Both the position numbers and the translations under genes were made by a program. DNA of 64,000 nt from Lutjanus erythropterus (taxonomy: Eukaryota; Chordata; Actinopteri; Lutjaniformes; Lutjanidae). The notes under the pieces are model-generated. The model did no database searches, was not told where the DNA came from, and was given only the letters and a program-made list of their open reading frames with translations. The DNA lies in assembly GCA_020091685.1 (NCBI GenBank), contig CM034595.1, forward strand, positions 9,137,132 through 9,201,131, given 5' to 3'. Position 1 is the first letter of the stretch. Each line of letters begins with the position of its first letter. Shown piece after piece: positions 31,829-62,575 of this stretch.

Positions 31829-31880
<52 letters not shown>
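31829..31880. repeat. (AC)26 microsatellite
   Basis: Fifty-two bases of perfect AC repeat, 70 bp before the candidate orphan exon. Confidence 0.98.
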
Positions 31881-31883
<3 letters not shown>

Positions 31884-31948
31884 CCTTTTTGCAGACACAC
31901 CAGTTGTGATGCCGTCTCCTCAGCACAGTAACACTGTGTGACTTTCAG

Positions 31949-32012
31949 ACGCTTCCTGTACGGGAGCCTGATTGACTCTGATGAGGAAGAGGATTTCAAA
32001 GTGGACCAATGA
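31949..32012 (+). CDS. Candidate orphan terminal coding exon (unassigned gene)
   Basis: Acceptor-like GTGACTTTCAG followed by a phase-2 frame of 20 residues and TGA: RFLYGSLIDSDEEEDFKVDQ. The sequence after the stop is unique and UTR-like. I do not recognise the gene and found no partner exon upstream of it in the spacer. It may be an alternative 3' exon, the end of a small gene, or chance. Confidence 0.25.
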
Positions 32013-32847
32013 GAGGCAACACAGGCTGATCTGCCACCTTCTGTTGCCCATGTGTGGTTGTGGGCATGTATACATTGCTCATAGTGTATTTTTTCACAGT
32101 CCAAGTATTGTTTCTCCTTGATTCTGACGTGAGGAGTGCTGTGTTCTCCTCTCACCGCTGGCTTCTGGACCTTTCTGTGCCTCGGAGGGAGCTGTGCCGA
32201 ACATGAAGGACGACACACATCTGCACCGTGTGTTTGAGGAGGGGGGCGGGTGACCGGTGACTGACATGGCTGATCTATTTTCTCTCTGATTGTGGATTGA
32301 TGGAAGTGCCTATCATAGCTGTGATCGCAGTGTTTTCATTGAGTTGAAGGATTCCTGGCCCTCTACAGGCAGGGAGCACTCACCATGCTGTTAAAGGATC
32401 ATTCCAGTACATTATTTCTGTAGCTCAAACCAACATGTTAGTCTGAAGTTAGTCTCCACATAAATAATCTGATTAACATGTTTCTTGACCTATTTTAGTA
32501 AACTGGAATCTTCCTATAACTGCTCGGTGGTGGTGGAAACAAGGCTGTGACAAAAGAGTCTGAAGTAAATTGATGAAGGAATGATGACATGGAATCACAA
32601 CCAATTCAGAGAGTTCAAACACATGAAGTTGAACTTATTGCAGTCTTTCTGTGTTGTTTGCACAAGATTTGGATCAACCCCATTTCCACCTCGTATTAAA
32701 GGGATGGTCTGGAGTATTTTAAGTGTGGTTGTATGAGGTACTTATCTTTAGTCAGTTTGGAGAAGCAGCAGGAGTACCAGTGTAAGAAGAAGCAAGCAAT
32801 TTACTGCTGTGGACGGGGTCAGCGGCAAAAACAGATTTTAGATACCT
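32013..32847. other. Intergenic spacer, no recognised feature
   Basis: Unique-looking sequence after the candidate exon; possible 3' UTR if that exon is real. Confidence 0.4.
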
Positions 32848-32985
32848 TTCATCCATCTGTCCATCTTATTGGCTTGCAGAGGTAATACTTCCAGCAGGGG
32901 ACCCCAGACTTCCCTTTCCCTGGCCACATTAACCAGCTCTGACTGGGGGATCTCGAGGTGTTCAGATATAATACCTCCACCTAGT
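32848..32985 (-). mobile_element. LINE 3' coding fragment (copy 2)
   Basis: Minus frame reads ISEHLEIPQSELVNVARERE, then VWGPLLEVLPLQANKMDRWM. This is the typical extreme C-terminus of a fish LINE ORF2 (LGIPQ.ELE.VA.ERE.W..LL.LLP.RP). It continues the motif seen at 6660-6971. Confidence 0.7.
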
Positions 32986-33246
32986 CCAAATATCACTCTC
33001 TGCAAAGCAACCCAACTCCTGTAGCAGAAAGAGTCATTCTGCATCACAGAACACAGGAGCTGGTGGTCTACTGCTGCCTGATTCTGTTTATTTGCTTGTC
33101 TTATTGTGTGACATTGCTGTTTTGCAGTGTAAAATGGCTTTGTAAAGAGTGATATTTCTACACTCCTATGACATACTAATGTTGTCAAAAATATCACTAT
33201 ATGGATACTAAATATTTGAAATGCTTTCAATACTATATAATTTAAT

Positions 33247-33251
<5 letters not shown>

Positions 33252-33300
<49 letters not shown>
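33252..33300. repeat. (AT)n run followed by poly(T)
   Basis: About 34 bases of AT followed by 16 T. Confidence 0.95.
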
Positions 33301-35435
33301 GCAGTGTTGATACTCCAGTACCAGCTGCACTGTACATGCTGTTTCTTCTCTCTGACAGCAAACTGACACACACCGCTGCAGTGCCCACATAGTCCCGCCT
33401 CCTGCCACTTACTCACAGTGCTGTCTTCTTCTCATCATTCATCTCATTTATGATACCCTTTAGAAAAACAATCTAAAGATTTATGCCCTCAATCTCGAGT
33501 CAGTTGTTTTGAAAATTAACCTGACACGTCAGGTAGGTTCCTACACAGACGACAGTTTAGAAAAGGGCAGACACTTTCAAAAAACACTTGGCAGGTGCTT
33601 GGAAAAGCCACCTGTCTATTTAATAACTTGGGCTAACTTTAACCAATCAGATGCCAAATCAAGTCAGGAGAAGGGTCAGGGTCAATGCATGCAGGGAACT
33701 GGAATAGGCAACAACTAAATTGGGGAGAAAAATGAAAATAAGTAAATAATTAAAGCGCAACCCAAACTGACGTCCATCCATCCATCTGATGTGAGCCCGT
33801 CGAATATGTGAGAAATAAGCCCGCCCCTAAGCCGTCGCATCCCATCAGGTCTCGTCAAGTTCAGGCACAGACCTCAAGCTCAGCTTCAGTGCTGTTATTC
33901 TCAGTCGGTTATTCTGACATAACTGATGCTATCACAGTATCTATGCTAACCTGCCAGTAGTCCCTCCTAGAATGCTAATTGGCTGCACCACTTTTGGTGT
34001 GGACACAAACGCAGGTATTGTTTAGAAATGAGAAATTCTGGTATCATGACAAGACTACCACATACAGCACACTGACTATGAATAAGTACTTCATACAGCC
34101 CAACTTCAATTAATATGTACTGTCCCTTTAACATGCAGTCTGTATCTGAATAATATCTGATTATGAGGCCTTTGCATTTATACCTAGAATTAATAAATGT
34201 TCTCGATATCTCAGCTCTGACTGCACTGTGGTTCAGTCTCAACAGTTTCAGTAGGCGAGCCAGCCAAGTTTCTGTAGCAAGTTTCCAGTTTGTTTTTGAC
34301 AGTGCTCTCCACCCACACTGCTGTTAAACTATCATCTCCACCTTTCTTCATGAACAAGTGCAATCCATGTTTTAAGAACTTGTGTAATCAAAGATATACT
34401 TGACACTAGCTGTAACTTGTTTCTTCATAGATGTGATCACAATGTGAGTCTGACCACCTCCAGGTGTGAAACCAGTGTGTGTTTACACCTGCCTTAACCT
34501 GTACTTTCCCTGATCCAGAGAAGGTGAAGCCTGCAGATCTCATGTTAATACCAGATGGAAATGGGGTCTCACTCCTCCGGTGAATTGTCTGCTTGCTTGG
34601 TTACATAAAGGGCTGCATTTCCCAACATGGACATGGACGTGTACATACAGGGTTCTGCATATGCTAAACTTGTATTTGGGATATATGGTCTTTGTAGCTG
34701 TGTGGACATGGATGGTCTAATTCATTCTGAAGAGGACATGTCCTCCCTTGGTGTGAGCAGGTCTGACCTCCAACTGGGAGGTCTTGATGTAGGTTGGAAG
34801 GGTAAAAGCCTGACACTAGAATCGACAAGGACTGTTCAACACTGGAAAAGTGTGTCACGGGTTACTTAAAGAGAATTTCTGTATTTTGTCAACCTGGACC
34901 CTATGTTCCCCTGCTGTCGTTCCAAGTGACTAATAGGGACCACAGCTTTTGAAACTGGTCCAGTATTGAAGGTGAGCGGAAGGGAAACTGAGCTCCAACG
35001 TAATCCCAACTGCACACCCTCAAAGTACGTCCACTAAGAGCACTAAAAGTGTTTTTGTCACTGACAGGCTCAGTTTGTTATTCTCATTGTCTGTGTTATT
35101 TTACTTCTCTGTTCTACCATGACCAGTTGGTTTTTAACCCTTTGAAAGTCACACAATAACATAAACAAACAAAACCTGAAAGTCAAACGAGTACACAGAC
35201 AAACAAACTAACTGTTTCTGTAAATGGAGTTTGGTTGATTTGAATGATTTGAGTGATAAAAAAAGCTGTTCGTGGTTAAAGAAAAAGGATCTTATTCTTC
35301 TATAAAAAAAAAAACAAAGGTCCATGTCTGTGGGGATCTTTTCCAAATTGTTGAGTAACTTGTCAGTAACAATAACTTCAGCCCTGTCAGTGCCAAAACA
35401 AACACTTAAGTAGATGTTGATTATGAACAGTTGCC
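33301..35435. other. Intergenic spacer, nothing firm
   Basis: Open frames such as 34627-34869 lack homology and codon signal. No repeat ends were recognised. Confidence 0.4.
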
Positions 35436-35590
35436 CCAAAGGATTAAAGGTGCTGGAAATCCTTGGAAATGCTTGAATTTTAACATAGTGTTTTCAAGGT
35501 TTGAAAAGCACTTGAATTTTGTTCAAAATTGTAATTGCATTACTTTCACAATATCTGAAATCAGAGAATTCAAGAAATGTGTACTGGACC
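35436..35590. repeat. Dispersed repeat family B, copy 2
   Basis: 'gaaatccttggaaatgcttgaattttaacatagtg' and 'attgtaattgcattactttcacaatatctg' match 27985-28096. Confidence 0.6.
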
Positions 35591-36778
35591 AATTTCAAAA
35601 TTTGTTGTCGCCATTAGACACGCAAACATGGGAAGATACCATCCGGGTTAAAAAAAAAAAAAAAAACAGAAGTTACGCTTTAAAGCTTGAAAAACTAAAA
35701 ACCAGTTGACCTTATGGACCAACTGCAGACAAACAGTGTGTTGGGAGATGGTGAACATGGCTGCTCATGTGCAGGGACTGAAGCCCGTCACTGTGCTCCT
35801 CTTTAGTCACAAACCTGCCATTCTGATCGCAACAGCACACCAAAACTGCTGACATTACTCCCTCTAAATGTTTATTTTGGATGTACGAGGCTTGGACGTG
35901 ACAGCAGTGACGTGCAGGAGAATGAACACACCCACCTGGCAGGACGCAGCTGTACTCTGTGTGTGTGTGTGTGTTTTGGGGGAAAGTATTCAGGGAGCCG
36001 CTGCTCTCTCCTCTGCTGATTGTAATGCCCAGTAGTGTCTCTGTAGAATGGGATGAAAGTGCAATAGTTTCTTCTTCTACAAACCTGACGATGCTCTCCT
36101 CTCTTAAGGAAAGGTTCAATCATTCCTTCCCCTTTAATTCATATTTTTATAATGTAATGTACAAGTTCAGTTCTATTTAAAGAAAGGGAAAGAGGACTGA
36201 CTGCGTCCTCGCTGTACATAGAGTTTAGACAGTGTTTATTGGTCAGATTTATTTATTGCAAATGACAGGGACATTGTTTTTTTCTTACACAGATGTGAAA
36301 GTGCCATTGATGAAAGTTTTCGATGTAAAAGCCAAAACACGGACCACGGCTGTTTCCTGATTTGTATTTTAAAAGAATCTCAGGCTTGGGAACAAAATAG
36401 CACTTTGAATAATGTGTCATGATTCCAGGTTTTTGGTTGCAACAGAATTTTTTGAGCTAAGTACCAACACAAGAACACTGAGATGCCATCTGGAGAGCCC
36501 ACGCCAGCAGGGCCAGCTGATGGCATCAAAAGCAACAACGTGATTCTATTCTGTGGTTCTAGTTGTTGTTAGCGTTCAGCTTTTGTCTGAATTTGATTCT
36601 GATATTTGATTCGCCTCCTCGGTTTTTGTGGATTGAACTAGACACTCTGTAGGTCTACTTAGCCTGTTCTGAGCAGTTGATCCCAATCTTGGTTTTTAAG
36701 TTGAAGAATTTCTCAGTCAGTGTACCCTCTTTCATTTCAGTTGTTTGTCATCATAACGTGAGTTGATTAAAAAAATCA
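35591..36778. other. Intergenic, 3' UTR-like sequence before AATAAA
   Basis: A poly(A) run at 35649-35666 ends the repeat at its left. From about 36180 the sequence is AT-rich and repeat-free ('ttatttattgcaaatgacaggg') up to the AATAAA at 36779. Confidence 0.35.
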
Positions 36779-36784
36779 AATAAA
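36779..36784 (+). terminator. Candidate poly(A) signal AATAAA on the + strand
   Basis: AATAAA is followed by a T/GT-rich downstream element (CTCTGTGTCGTGATTT). The preceding 600 bp are AT-rich and repeat-free, like a 3' UTR. It could end an extended adcy3 3' UTR or the unassigned transcript with the exon at 31949. Confidence 0.4.
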
Positions 36785-37776
36785 GAAGCCTCTGTGTCGT
36801 GATTTCTGCACAGCCAGTGGGAGAGCTCCTCAGATCCTCCTCAGAGTTTGGCTGATGAATCAGTCAAACTCTTCAACTGTAGTAAAACCTAAAGCTCTGA
36901 CATCACAGCTGCTGCATTTCTTTGATTTTGCTTGAATTGTCATTCATTTGCACATCATTTTAAGTTGAACACATTTAGATCAGGGCTTCAAAAAGAAACA
37001 GGGTGGGCGCCCATGAGAGAGGGAGTTCTTTACTGATCTCATCACTGCAGCCAAGTCACATCCAGCAAACAACACAAGGACGCTCAAAAACAGTTTGAAA
37101 ATAACAGACAACCAAAACAAAACTAATACATTTAACTAGAAAATAACTGAACTAAAAAACTGGCACCAAACTCAGACTGTAAATATTTAACACTGACATT
37201 GTGCTATATAATCAGCATTGGAAAGAGTACTGTTACATTCCTAAAATATTACTCTATAAGTAAATGTACTGCTGTTAGAAATATACTTAAGTAAAAGTGC
37301 AAAGTATCTGTCATAAATAGTAGTAATAGAGTATTAGTTACTTTTAACTTGATATCAGTGTATTGCACTGTAAAGGTTATTTTGTTCAGTATTTTTCTTC
37401 TGCTGTCTAAAATTTATGACTGCTAATTTAAATTTACATCAATTATTTACTGAGATAATTGATTAAATGTTAACACGAACAAGCTATGCTAATATTTATG
37501 TTGCTAGCTAGCATAGATTTGCATCAATTTAAATGTAAAATTACTTTTAATTAAGTACTTCTATGAACATGGCCAACTCCGTGGAAGACAGACCCTGTGC
37601 CCTCTATTGATATAAAGGGCTCTTTCTAAGATAACAAAAACACAATTCTTATGTTCAGGTGATTATACACTAATGAAAACATATTTATGAATATTATATT
37701 CCATGTCTGACATATTCTCACAGTAAGTCCCTTTAAATGTGACACACTGGACATTTAATTTGGATTGCAAAGGTGA
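36785..37776. repeat. Intergenic; dispersed repeat around 37200-37420
   Basis: 'agtactgttacattcctaaaatattactc' and 'acttaagtaaaagtgcaaagtatctg' are words of a common fish repeat (also pieces near 18835 and 40500). Ends are unclear. Confidence 0.4.
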
Positions 37777-37784
37777 CTTTAGGC

Positions 37785-40700
37785 CATATGTGTCAAACTC
37801 AAGGCCCATACGGCCCGCGAGATAATTTCATGTGTCTATTATGAATGGCCCGTCGGTAAATAGCACTCCCACCACTCATACTACAAGTCCCACAATGCAC
37901 TGCGTCAGCTGCCGCGCAACTCGAGAAATAAATCAGCTTGCAGTCGCGAAGACGCGAGTTTCTGTCAAACGACAATGTAAACAGGTTTGTCTGTTTAGGC
38001 AACTGACTCAGTGCAAAGAAACACAAGTATATGAGGAGGGAGATGAGCTGCAGCTCCACCTGAAACCAGGTAAAAATAAAAATGAGAGAGAGAGAGAATA
38101 TGGACAGATGTGTCGACTTGATATAAAATACTGTTTATGATCATGAATCATAATATTAATGTACACTGTCTCTCCTCATTACGTGTCAGTTTAACCTTTT
38201 CCTAAAATATTGACTAATGTACTACTAATCTAAACAGCTAATGTGCTAATGCTAATGCTAATGTGTGTTACACCATTGGTGGTTGGGGCTCGTAGCACTA
38301 AGGACCTTGCCTGAGGGCCCTCACTGTATAGGGCCTAAGGGCCCCACTCTATAGACAGCTGCTACACATATGAACATGTATGTATTGATCTGCCATACAT
38401 GTTCCACACCGCTGATGATTGGGGCTCGTAGCACACTAAGGACCTTGCCTAAGGGCCCTCACTGTATAGATGATATTGCCCTGACTGGGATTCGTACCCG
38501 GGGCGTCTGTGTCATGGTCAGTAGCATTGACCACTAATCTAAACAGCTGCTACACATATGTATAGGTATGAACATGTATATATTTGTGTGTATTCATATA
38601 TGTATGTATACACACAATGCGTGGAACACGTATATATATGTGTGTATTTATATATGTATGTATACACACGTCGTCTGTGTCATAGTCAGTAGCAGTAACC
38701 AGTAATCTAAACAGCTGCTACACAAATATATTCATTTTCATATATATATATACATACATAGTCGACATAAGGTAGCTGTTTAGATGAGTGGTTAATGTTA
38801 CTGAACAAGACACAGACGACCGGGGTACGAATCCGAGTCAGAGTAATGCTATCTGTATGCGGGTTCCTTGATTGGCGGACGGCGGTCGGCGGATCCACAC
38901 GTCCTCCTATATGGTATTAGTTACCTTTAACTTGATGTCAGTGTCACATCTTCAAACTAGGGCTGTAAATTTTGTGCCTTTTTGTGCGTTAACCAGTAGT
39001 TGAAAATCCTAACAACTGATTAATCATTGATAATTTACAAAATACAAAATACTTTTTCCCCCCTTGTTTACTTTTTTCTTTTTTTCTCATCTTAAATTTA
39101 AGCTTAATTTAAAACTATGTCAAATAAGGTGCAGATTACTGCAACTATCCATGAATAAATTTTAAATTTGATTAAATGTTTAACTGATTAACCAACAAAC
39201 TTGTGCTGTCACAGTGTTTTGTTTTTAATTTGTATCTCCTGGTTTTCATTGGCCTGTTTGTGATCAGATCACCTTATTTGCTACAAAAATGCAGATGAAA
39301 GGGTCCGGATCCACACGTTGTCCTATACGGACCCGGATCTATAGCTAATTAATTATATAGAGATTTTAAATTTTGACGGGACGCTTCTATTTTAACTGGC
39401 GCAACTTTTCTAGTCTTTCCGGCGCTGGTTTAGCTGATCAGGAAACGCACAGACCAACTGCAGAGAAGCTGCGTGTGGAGGAGACTGTTGTTAATGACGG
39501 AGTTTATTACAACAGAAACTAACATGATGGTTAATGACATCGACACCAACCAGATGCACTTATAAAATTAAACAACTGTATAAAGAGGCCTATATGTAAA
39601 ACAGGAGAGTCTGTGTTTCTCTGTGAGAAACTTTCAGATCTTCTCACAGCAGAGTGAACAGGTGAGGGAGGAGAGGAGGGCAGACTGATCACTAATCAAT
39701 CACTGATACCGTCGTCCTCTCGGACTGATTTAAAAAAATTGCCAAAATTGGTGACAAACCAAACCTGGGTGTCCACACAAATAAAGTCTTTGTGTGAAAC
39801 ACTGCAGAGTGTAACATCGTGCTGTTTACAGACAGTCTGCTGTCATTAATTTGACAGAGAGATAGAGAGGGTCGTGTCTAGAAGGGAACCCTAGACCTGC
39901 GAAAGATCGCGCGAGTTTGATATTTTAGTAGAAATAACGAACACAAATCTCGCGAGAGTTGTGCAAATAAAGAGTTACCTTCTGGACACGACCGAAAAAG
40001 GTGCGCAGCTCCAAAAATAGAAAATCATGTCGTAGTGCCAAGGTTTTTAATGTGGCGGGCCGCCATAAATAAAACACCATTCACTGATCTACAGAGAGTC
40101 ACTGAAACACTGATCACTGACCTGCTGTGATGGAAAAAATACTCACATTCTTTACTTAATTATTTTTACATTGTGGTATTAGTGTTTTTACGTAATTACA
40201 ATTTAAATATTTTGCATGCTATTGTTTCCTTTTTTGGAAAACATTTTTATTGCTGTTGTTGTACTTTAATGGTATCCTTATTGGTATTTTTTGATGACTA
40301 AATACAGACCTGCAAACTCATAAGAGGAGAAAAAGGTGTCATGTTGGTAAACCAGTCCCCTGTCCTCTGGTGGTCTGGGAGCGTCTGTCCTGCTCCAGAA
40401 GAAAAATGTTGTGATTTCAACATGTGAACAAAACATTCTGGTGACTGTTTCACTTAAAAGAGTTAGTTCCATCTTCTGTTTGTGGTTTCTGCAAACATTA
40501 CTACCTTTACTTTTACCTTTGTGCTAAAGTAAAGTAAATACAGTAAAAGTAAATCTACATTAAAAGTAAAGTTACTTTACTGAGTATGTTTACGTTAGCA
40601 ATTTATAGTTGTTCATCTAATAGACCTGTCTTAACTTCTCTTTTGTATATTACCATTTTTCTTAAATAAAACAAAAGTAATGTAATAGGAAAAAATGCAG

Positions 40701-40842
40701 AACATGCAATATTTCTTATCTGATTACTCGATTAATCGACAGAATAATCGATAGATTATGCTTTAATTTTACTGGTTTGGCCCACTTGAGATCAAACTGG
40801 GCTGTATGTGGCCCCTGAACTGAAATGAGTTTGACACCCCTG
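37785..40842. mobile_element. 3.06-kb hAT-type element with 8-bp target duplication
   Basis: Left end CATATGTGTCAAACTCAAGG, right end inverse CAGGGGTGTCAAACTCA. Identical flanks CTTTAGGC at 37777-37784 and 40843-40850 mark the target site. Inside are repeated blocks ('ggggctcgtagcac', 38285 and 38423), two tRNA-like SINE heads facing each other, AT-rich microsatellites and no intact transposase. A frame at 37832-38140 is short and unlike known transposases. Confidence 0.88.
38469..38852. repeat. Inverted pair of tRNA-derived SINE heads inside the hAT element
   Basis: The segment 38469-38551 and 38772-38852 are inverted copies of about 80 bp. In the sense copy AGATGAGTGGTTAATG resembles an A box and GGGGTACGAATCC a B box. 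The pair forms a 384-bp hairpin with a TATATGTATGTATACACAC-type loop. Confidence 0.7.
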
Positions 40843-40880
40843 CTTTAGGCCAAGCCTGAAAAAATGGAGGCGGACAGCGC

Positions 40881-40894
40881 GCGCCCCCTATCGG
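40881..40894 (-). promoter_or_regulatory. CTCF-like core (candidate)
   Basis: GCGCCCCCTATCGG; its inverse contains AGGGGGCGC, the core of the CTCF consensus. One short match only. Confidence 0.35.
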
Positions 40895-40933
40895 CGACGC
40901 AGCCAGCGCAAGAAGACGTGAAGGAATTTCCGC

Positions 40934-40941
40934 TGACGTCA
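40934..40941. promoter_or_regulatory. CRE palindrome TGACGTCA
   Basis: Perfect 8-bp cAMP response element in the GC-rich wdr26 promoter, 370 bp before the ATG and 92 bp after the end of the hAT element. Binding is inferred from the motif only. Confidence 0.6.
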
Positions 40942-41310
40942 CTGCGTATGCCCATAACAGGGCTGCAGCTGTCTGAGAGCAACAATAACAAGCTCTACCC
41001 AACTACTTCACCGCGGCATTAACGGACCTGACAGCGACAAACAGCACCGAAGAACAGACAATGCGGCTGTAGGAGTAACTCCGGCCTCCGTTCGTTCGTC
41101 CTCCGAGCTGAAAACCGGCATATCGTCGCGGCCGCCGCCGACAAACACACACGGAGCCTCGGCCGCAGAGGAGCAGGGCAGTTCGGGGCTGCATCTGGGT
41201 CAGTGGGCCTGTCGGCGGCTGTAGCGGTGCTCTCGTTCTCCCCGCAGTGTCCCGCTGTGTCTGCCACTAGTTTGTGTCTCCACTGTGTCCCTTGCATTAA
41301 CCGTACGAAC

Positions 41311-60691
<19,381 letters not shown>

Positions 60692-60891
60692 TGACCTGCT
60701 GCTGTGGACCTGAGGAGCATTAAGACTCTGTAGACACTTGAATGGATGAAGTGGGGAAAGTTTTGGTGATTGGACAGCTGCTTTCTGGAGGCGGGGCCAG
60801 CGCTGCTGAGTATCAGGATGTCACAAACAGAGATGTCAGACTCATCACATTACTGAGAGCAAAGCCGGCCGGGTGAAGCTGGGCTGACCCA

Positions 60892-60930
60892 CCTCCTCCT
60901 CCTCCTCCTCCTCCTCCTCCTCCTCCTCCT
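60892..60930 (+). repeat. (CTC)n trinucleotide run in the wdr26 3' UTR
   Basis: Uninterrupted CTC/CCT repeat of 13 units, 200 bp after the stop codon. Confidence 0.95.
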
Positions 60931-62274
60931 GCCTGGACCCGATCCCTCAGCACCATCCAGGACCACCACCCACCTCCACTTATTTATTATCTACCACATT
61001 ATTTATTCATGAGTAGTTCACTGACTCGTGCTAGGCTGTGACGTAGCAGCGTCTGTGGAGGCTGTGTGTTCTTAGTTTCCCTCGGTCCAGTGTGTGAGCT
61101 GCTCACATGAAGAAGTTTCCCTCCTCCACCTCCTGAACCTGAAGAGATTTTACCTACAGAACATTTGATGGATGTAACACCCACCTGAAGAGTATCTTTT
61201 AAATGCAAAATTCTACCTTATATTGACTTTTTTAAACACAGAATACATTTTCCCTCAGCTTTCCTGCTTATAGCCACACAAAGACTAGTGTTTGATGAGC
61301 TTGTGGAATAGGACTGCACAGGACAATATATCCGATGGCTAAGTTGTGTTTTCCACTTGCAGTATGTCCTGTTGTATCTGAGTGGTGGGCTGCCCTCTGA
61401 CAGTATCCAGCAGCTGATGTGTGCTTCACCCTTTTCTCATGTGGATGATCTGAGTGTAGTCTCCTTCATGCCTCTTTATTTTGCTGTTACAGCTTTGCTC
61501 TGCGTTCACTCTTGACCTTGTTTCACTGCAGCCTGTTACATCCCTCTCTGCACATGAACAGTCTGCATATGAAGTTCTTTTGGTTTGATTTAGTTGTTAC
61601 ATGTTCTAAGTTTCATTTTTTCACTGTGTTTGTTTTTTTATTTACTACAAGTAGATCTGCTGAAAGAGAAGCTCCCAGCTTAACTGTGAACTGATAAGGC
61701 TGGTTTTATTCTCTGAGTTTCATATTGTCAACAAATCCCATGAAAAGACCAGAGCCAACAATGTGTCTGTTTGACCCCCTCGCCCCCCCGACCTGTCTGT
61801 GGCGCTCAGCTCCAAGTCCATCGGCTCCTACTAAGGACAAAATCAGCTCACAAATGTCAGTTTCTTTTAAAAAAAGAAAAGTCATTTCCTAAAACAGCCG
61901 CTCACTGGACGATTAAATTAAAATTTTCCTACCGCCAACAGGCAATATATTCATCCAACCATACACCATAGTTTTTACTTTTGATTGGTCGCCATTATCG
62001 GCCAATCAAGATTCATGTTTTGCCAATCTTGAAAACTGATCGGTGATGCAGAAAGCTTGAGCCGACTCTCAGTTGAGTTGTCACATGCTAACTAAACTAA
62101 AGGAGCACTTGACACCCAACTTGAATTGTGTATCAGTGACTCACCTCGTGTTGCCTTGTTTTGCTTCCACAAGAACGTGGGATTATTCCAAAACACTATC
62201 CAGAGTGGAAGTTGGAAGCTGATGGCACTCCCACTTTTGAAAAAGTCTCATTTATCTAGTTACATGCTCTAGAG

Positions 62275-62575
62275 CTGTGATGATTAATTGATTATTAATT
62301 TAATTGCCAACTACTTTAATACTTGATTAATTAGTTTGAGTAATTTTTAAAGAAAAAAGTCTAAATTGTCTGATTTCAGCTTCTTCAGTATGATTTTTTT
62401 CTGGTTTCTTTACTCCTTCATGATAGTAAACTGAATATTTTTGGGCTGTTAGTTTTTGGAAATTGACAATTTCCACCACTTACTGACATTTTAAAACAAA
62501 CAACTATTATCAAGAAAATCACTGACTGATTAATCAACCATGAAAATAATCATTAGTTGCAGCCCTTGTATGCTC
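62275..62575 (-). mobile_element. MITE family C, copy 5 (inverted)
   Basis: Ends 'gaaaataatcattagttgcagccct' and contains 'ggtttctttactccttcatgatagtaaactgaatattttt'. Lies in the likely wdr26 3' UTR. Confidence 0.75.

Larger units (their letters stand above)
40855..41310 (+). promoter_or_regulatory. wdr26: wdr26 promoter and 5' UTR, CpG-rich
   Basis: Abrupt rise in GC and CpG content just after the hAT element at 37785-40842. It contains a full CRE palindrome TGACGTCA (40934-40941), GCGCCCCCTATCGG (40881-40894, close to a CTCF core) and AAAATGGAGGCGG (similar to a YY1 site, about 40860). No TATA box was seen; the transcription start is not resolvable. Confidence 0.7.

Noticed and set aside
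32838-33416. 192-codon minus-strand protein
   Set aside because: Only the last 45 codons (a LINE ORF2 end) make sense; the rest runs through an AT microsatellite and unrelated sequence.
34627-34869. 80-codon ATG frame in the spacer
   Set aside because: No recognisable domain, no exon partners and no conservation evidence; random-length frame.
41203-41310. N-terminal extension of wdr26 in the open upstream frame
   Set aside because: The upstream frame begins with GTG, not ATG, and the protein from 41311 matches the known MQANGAG start.
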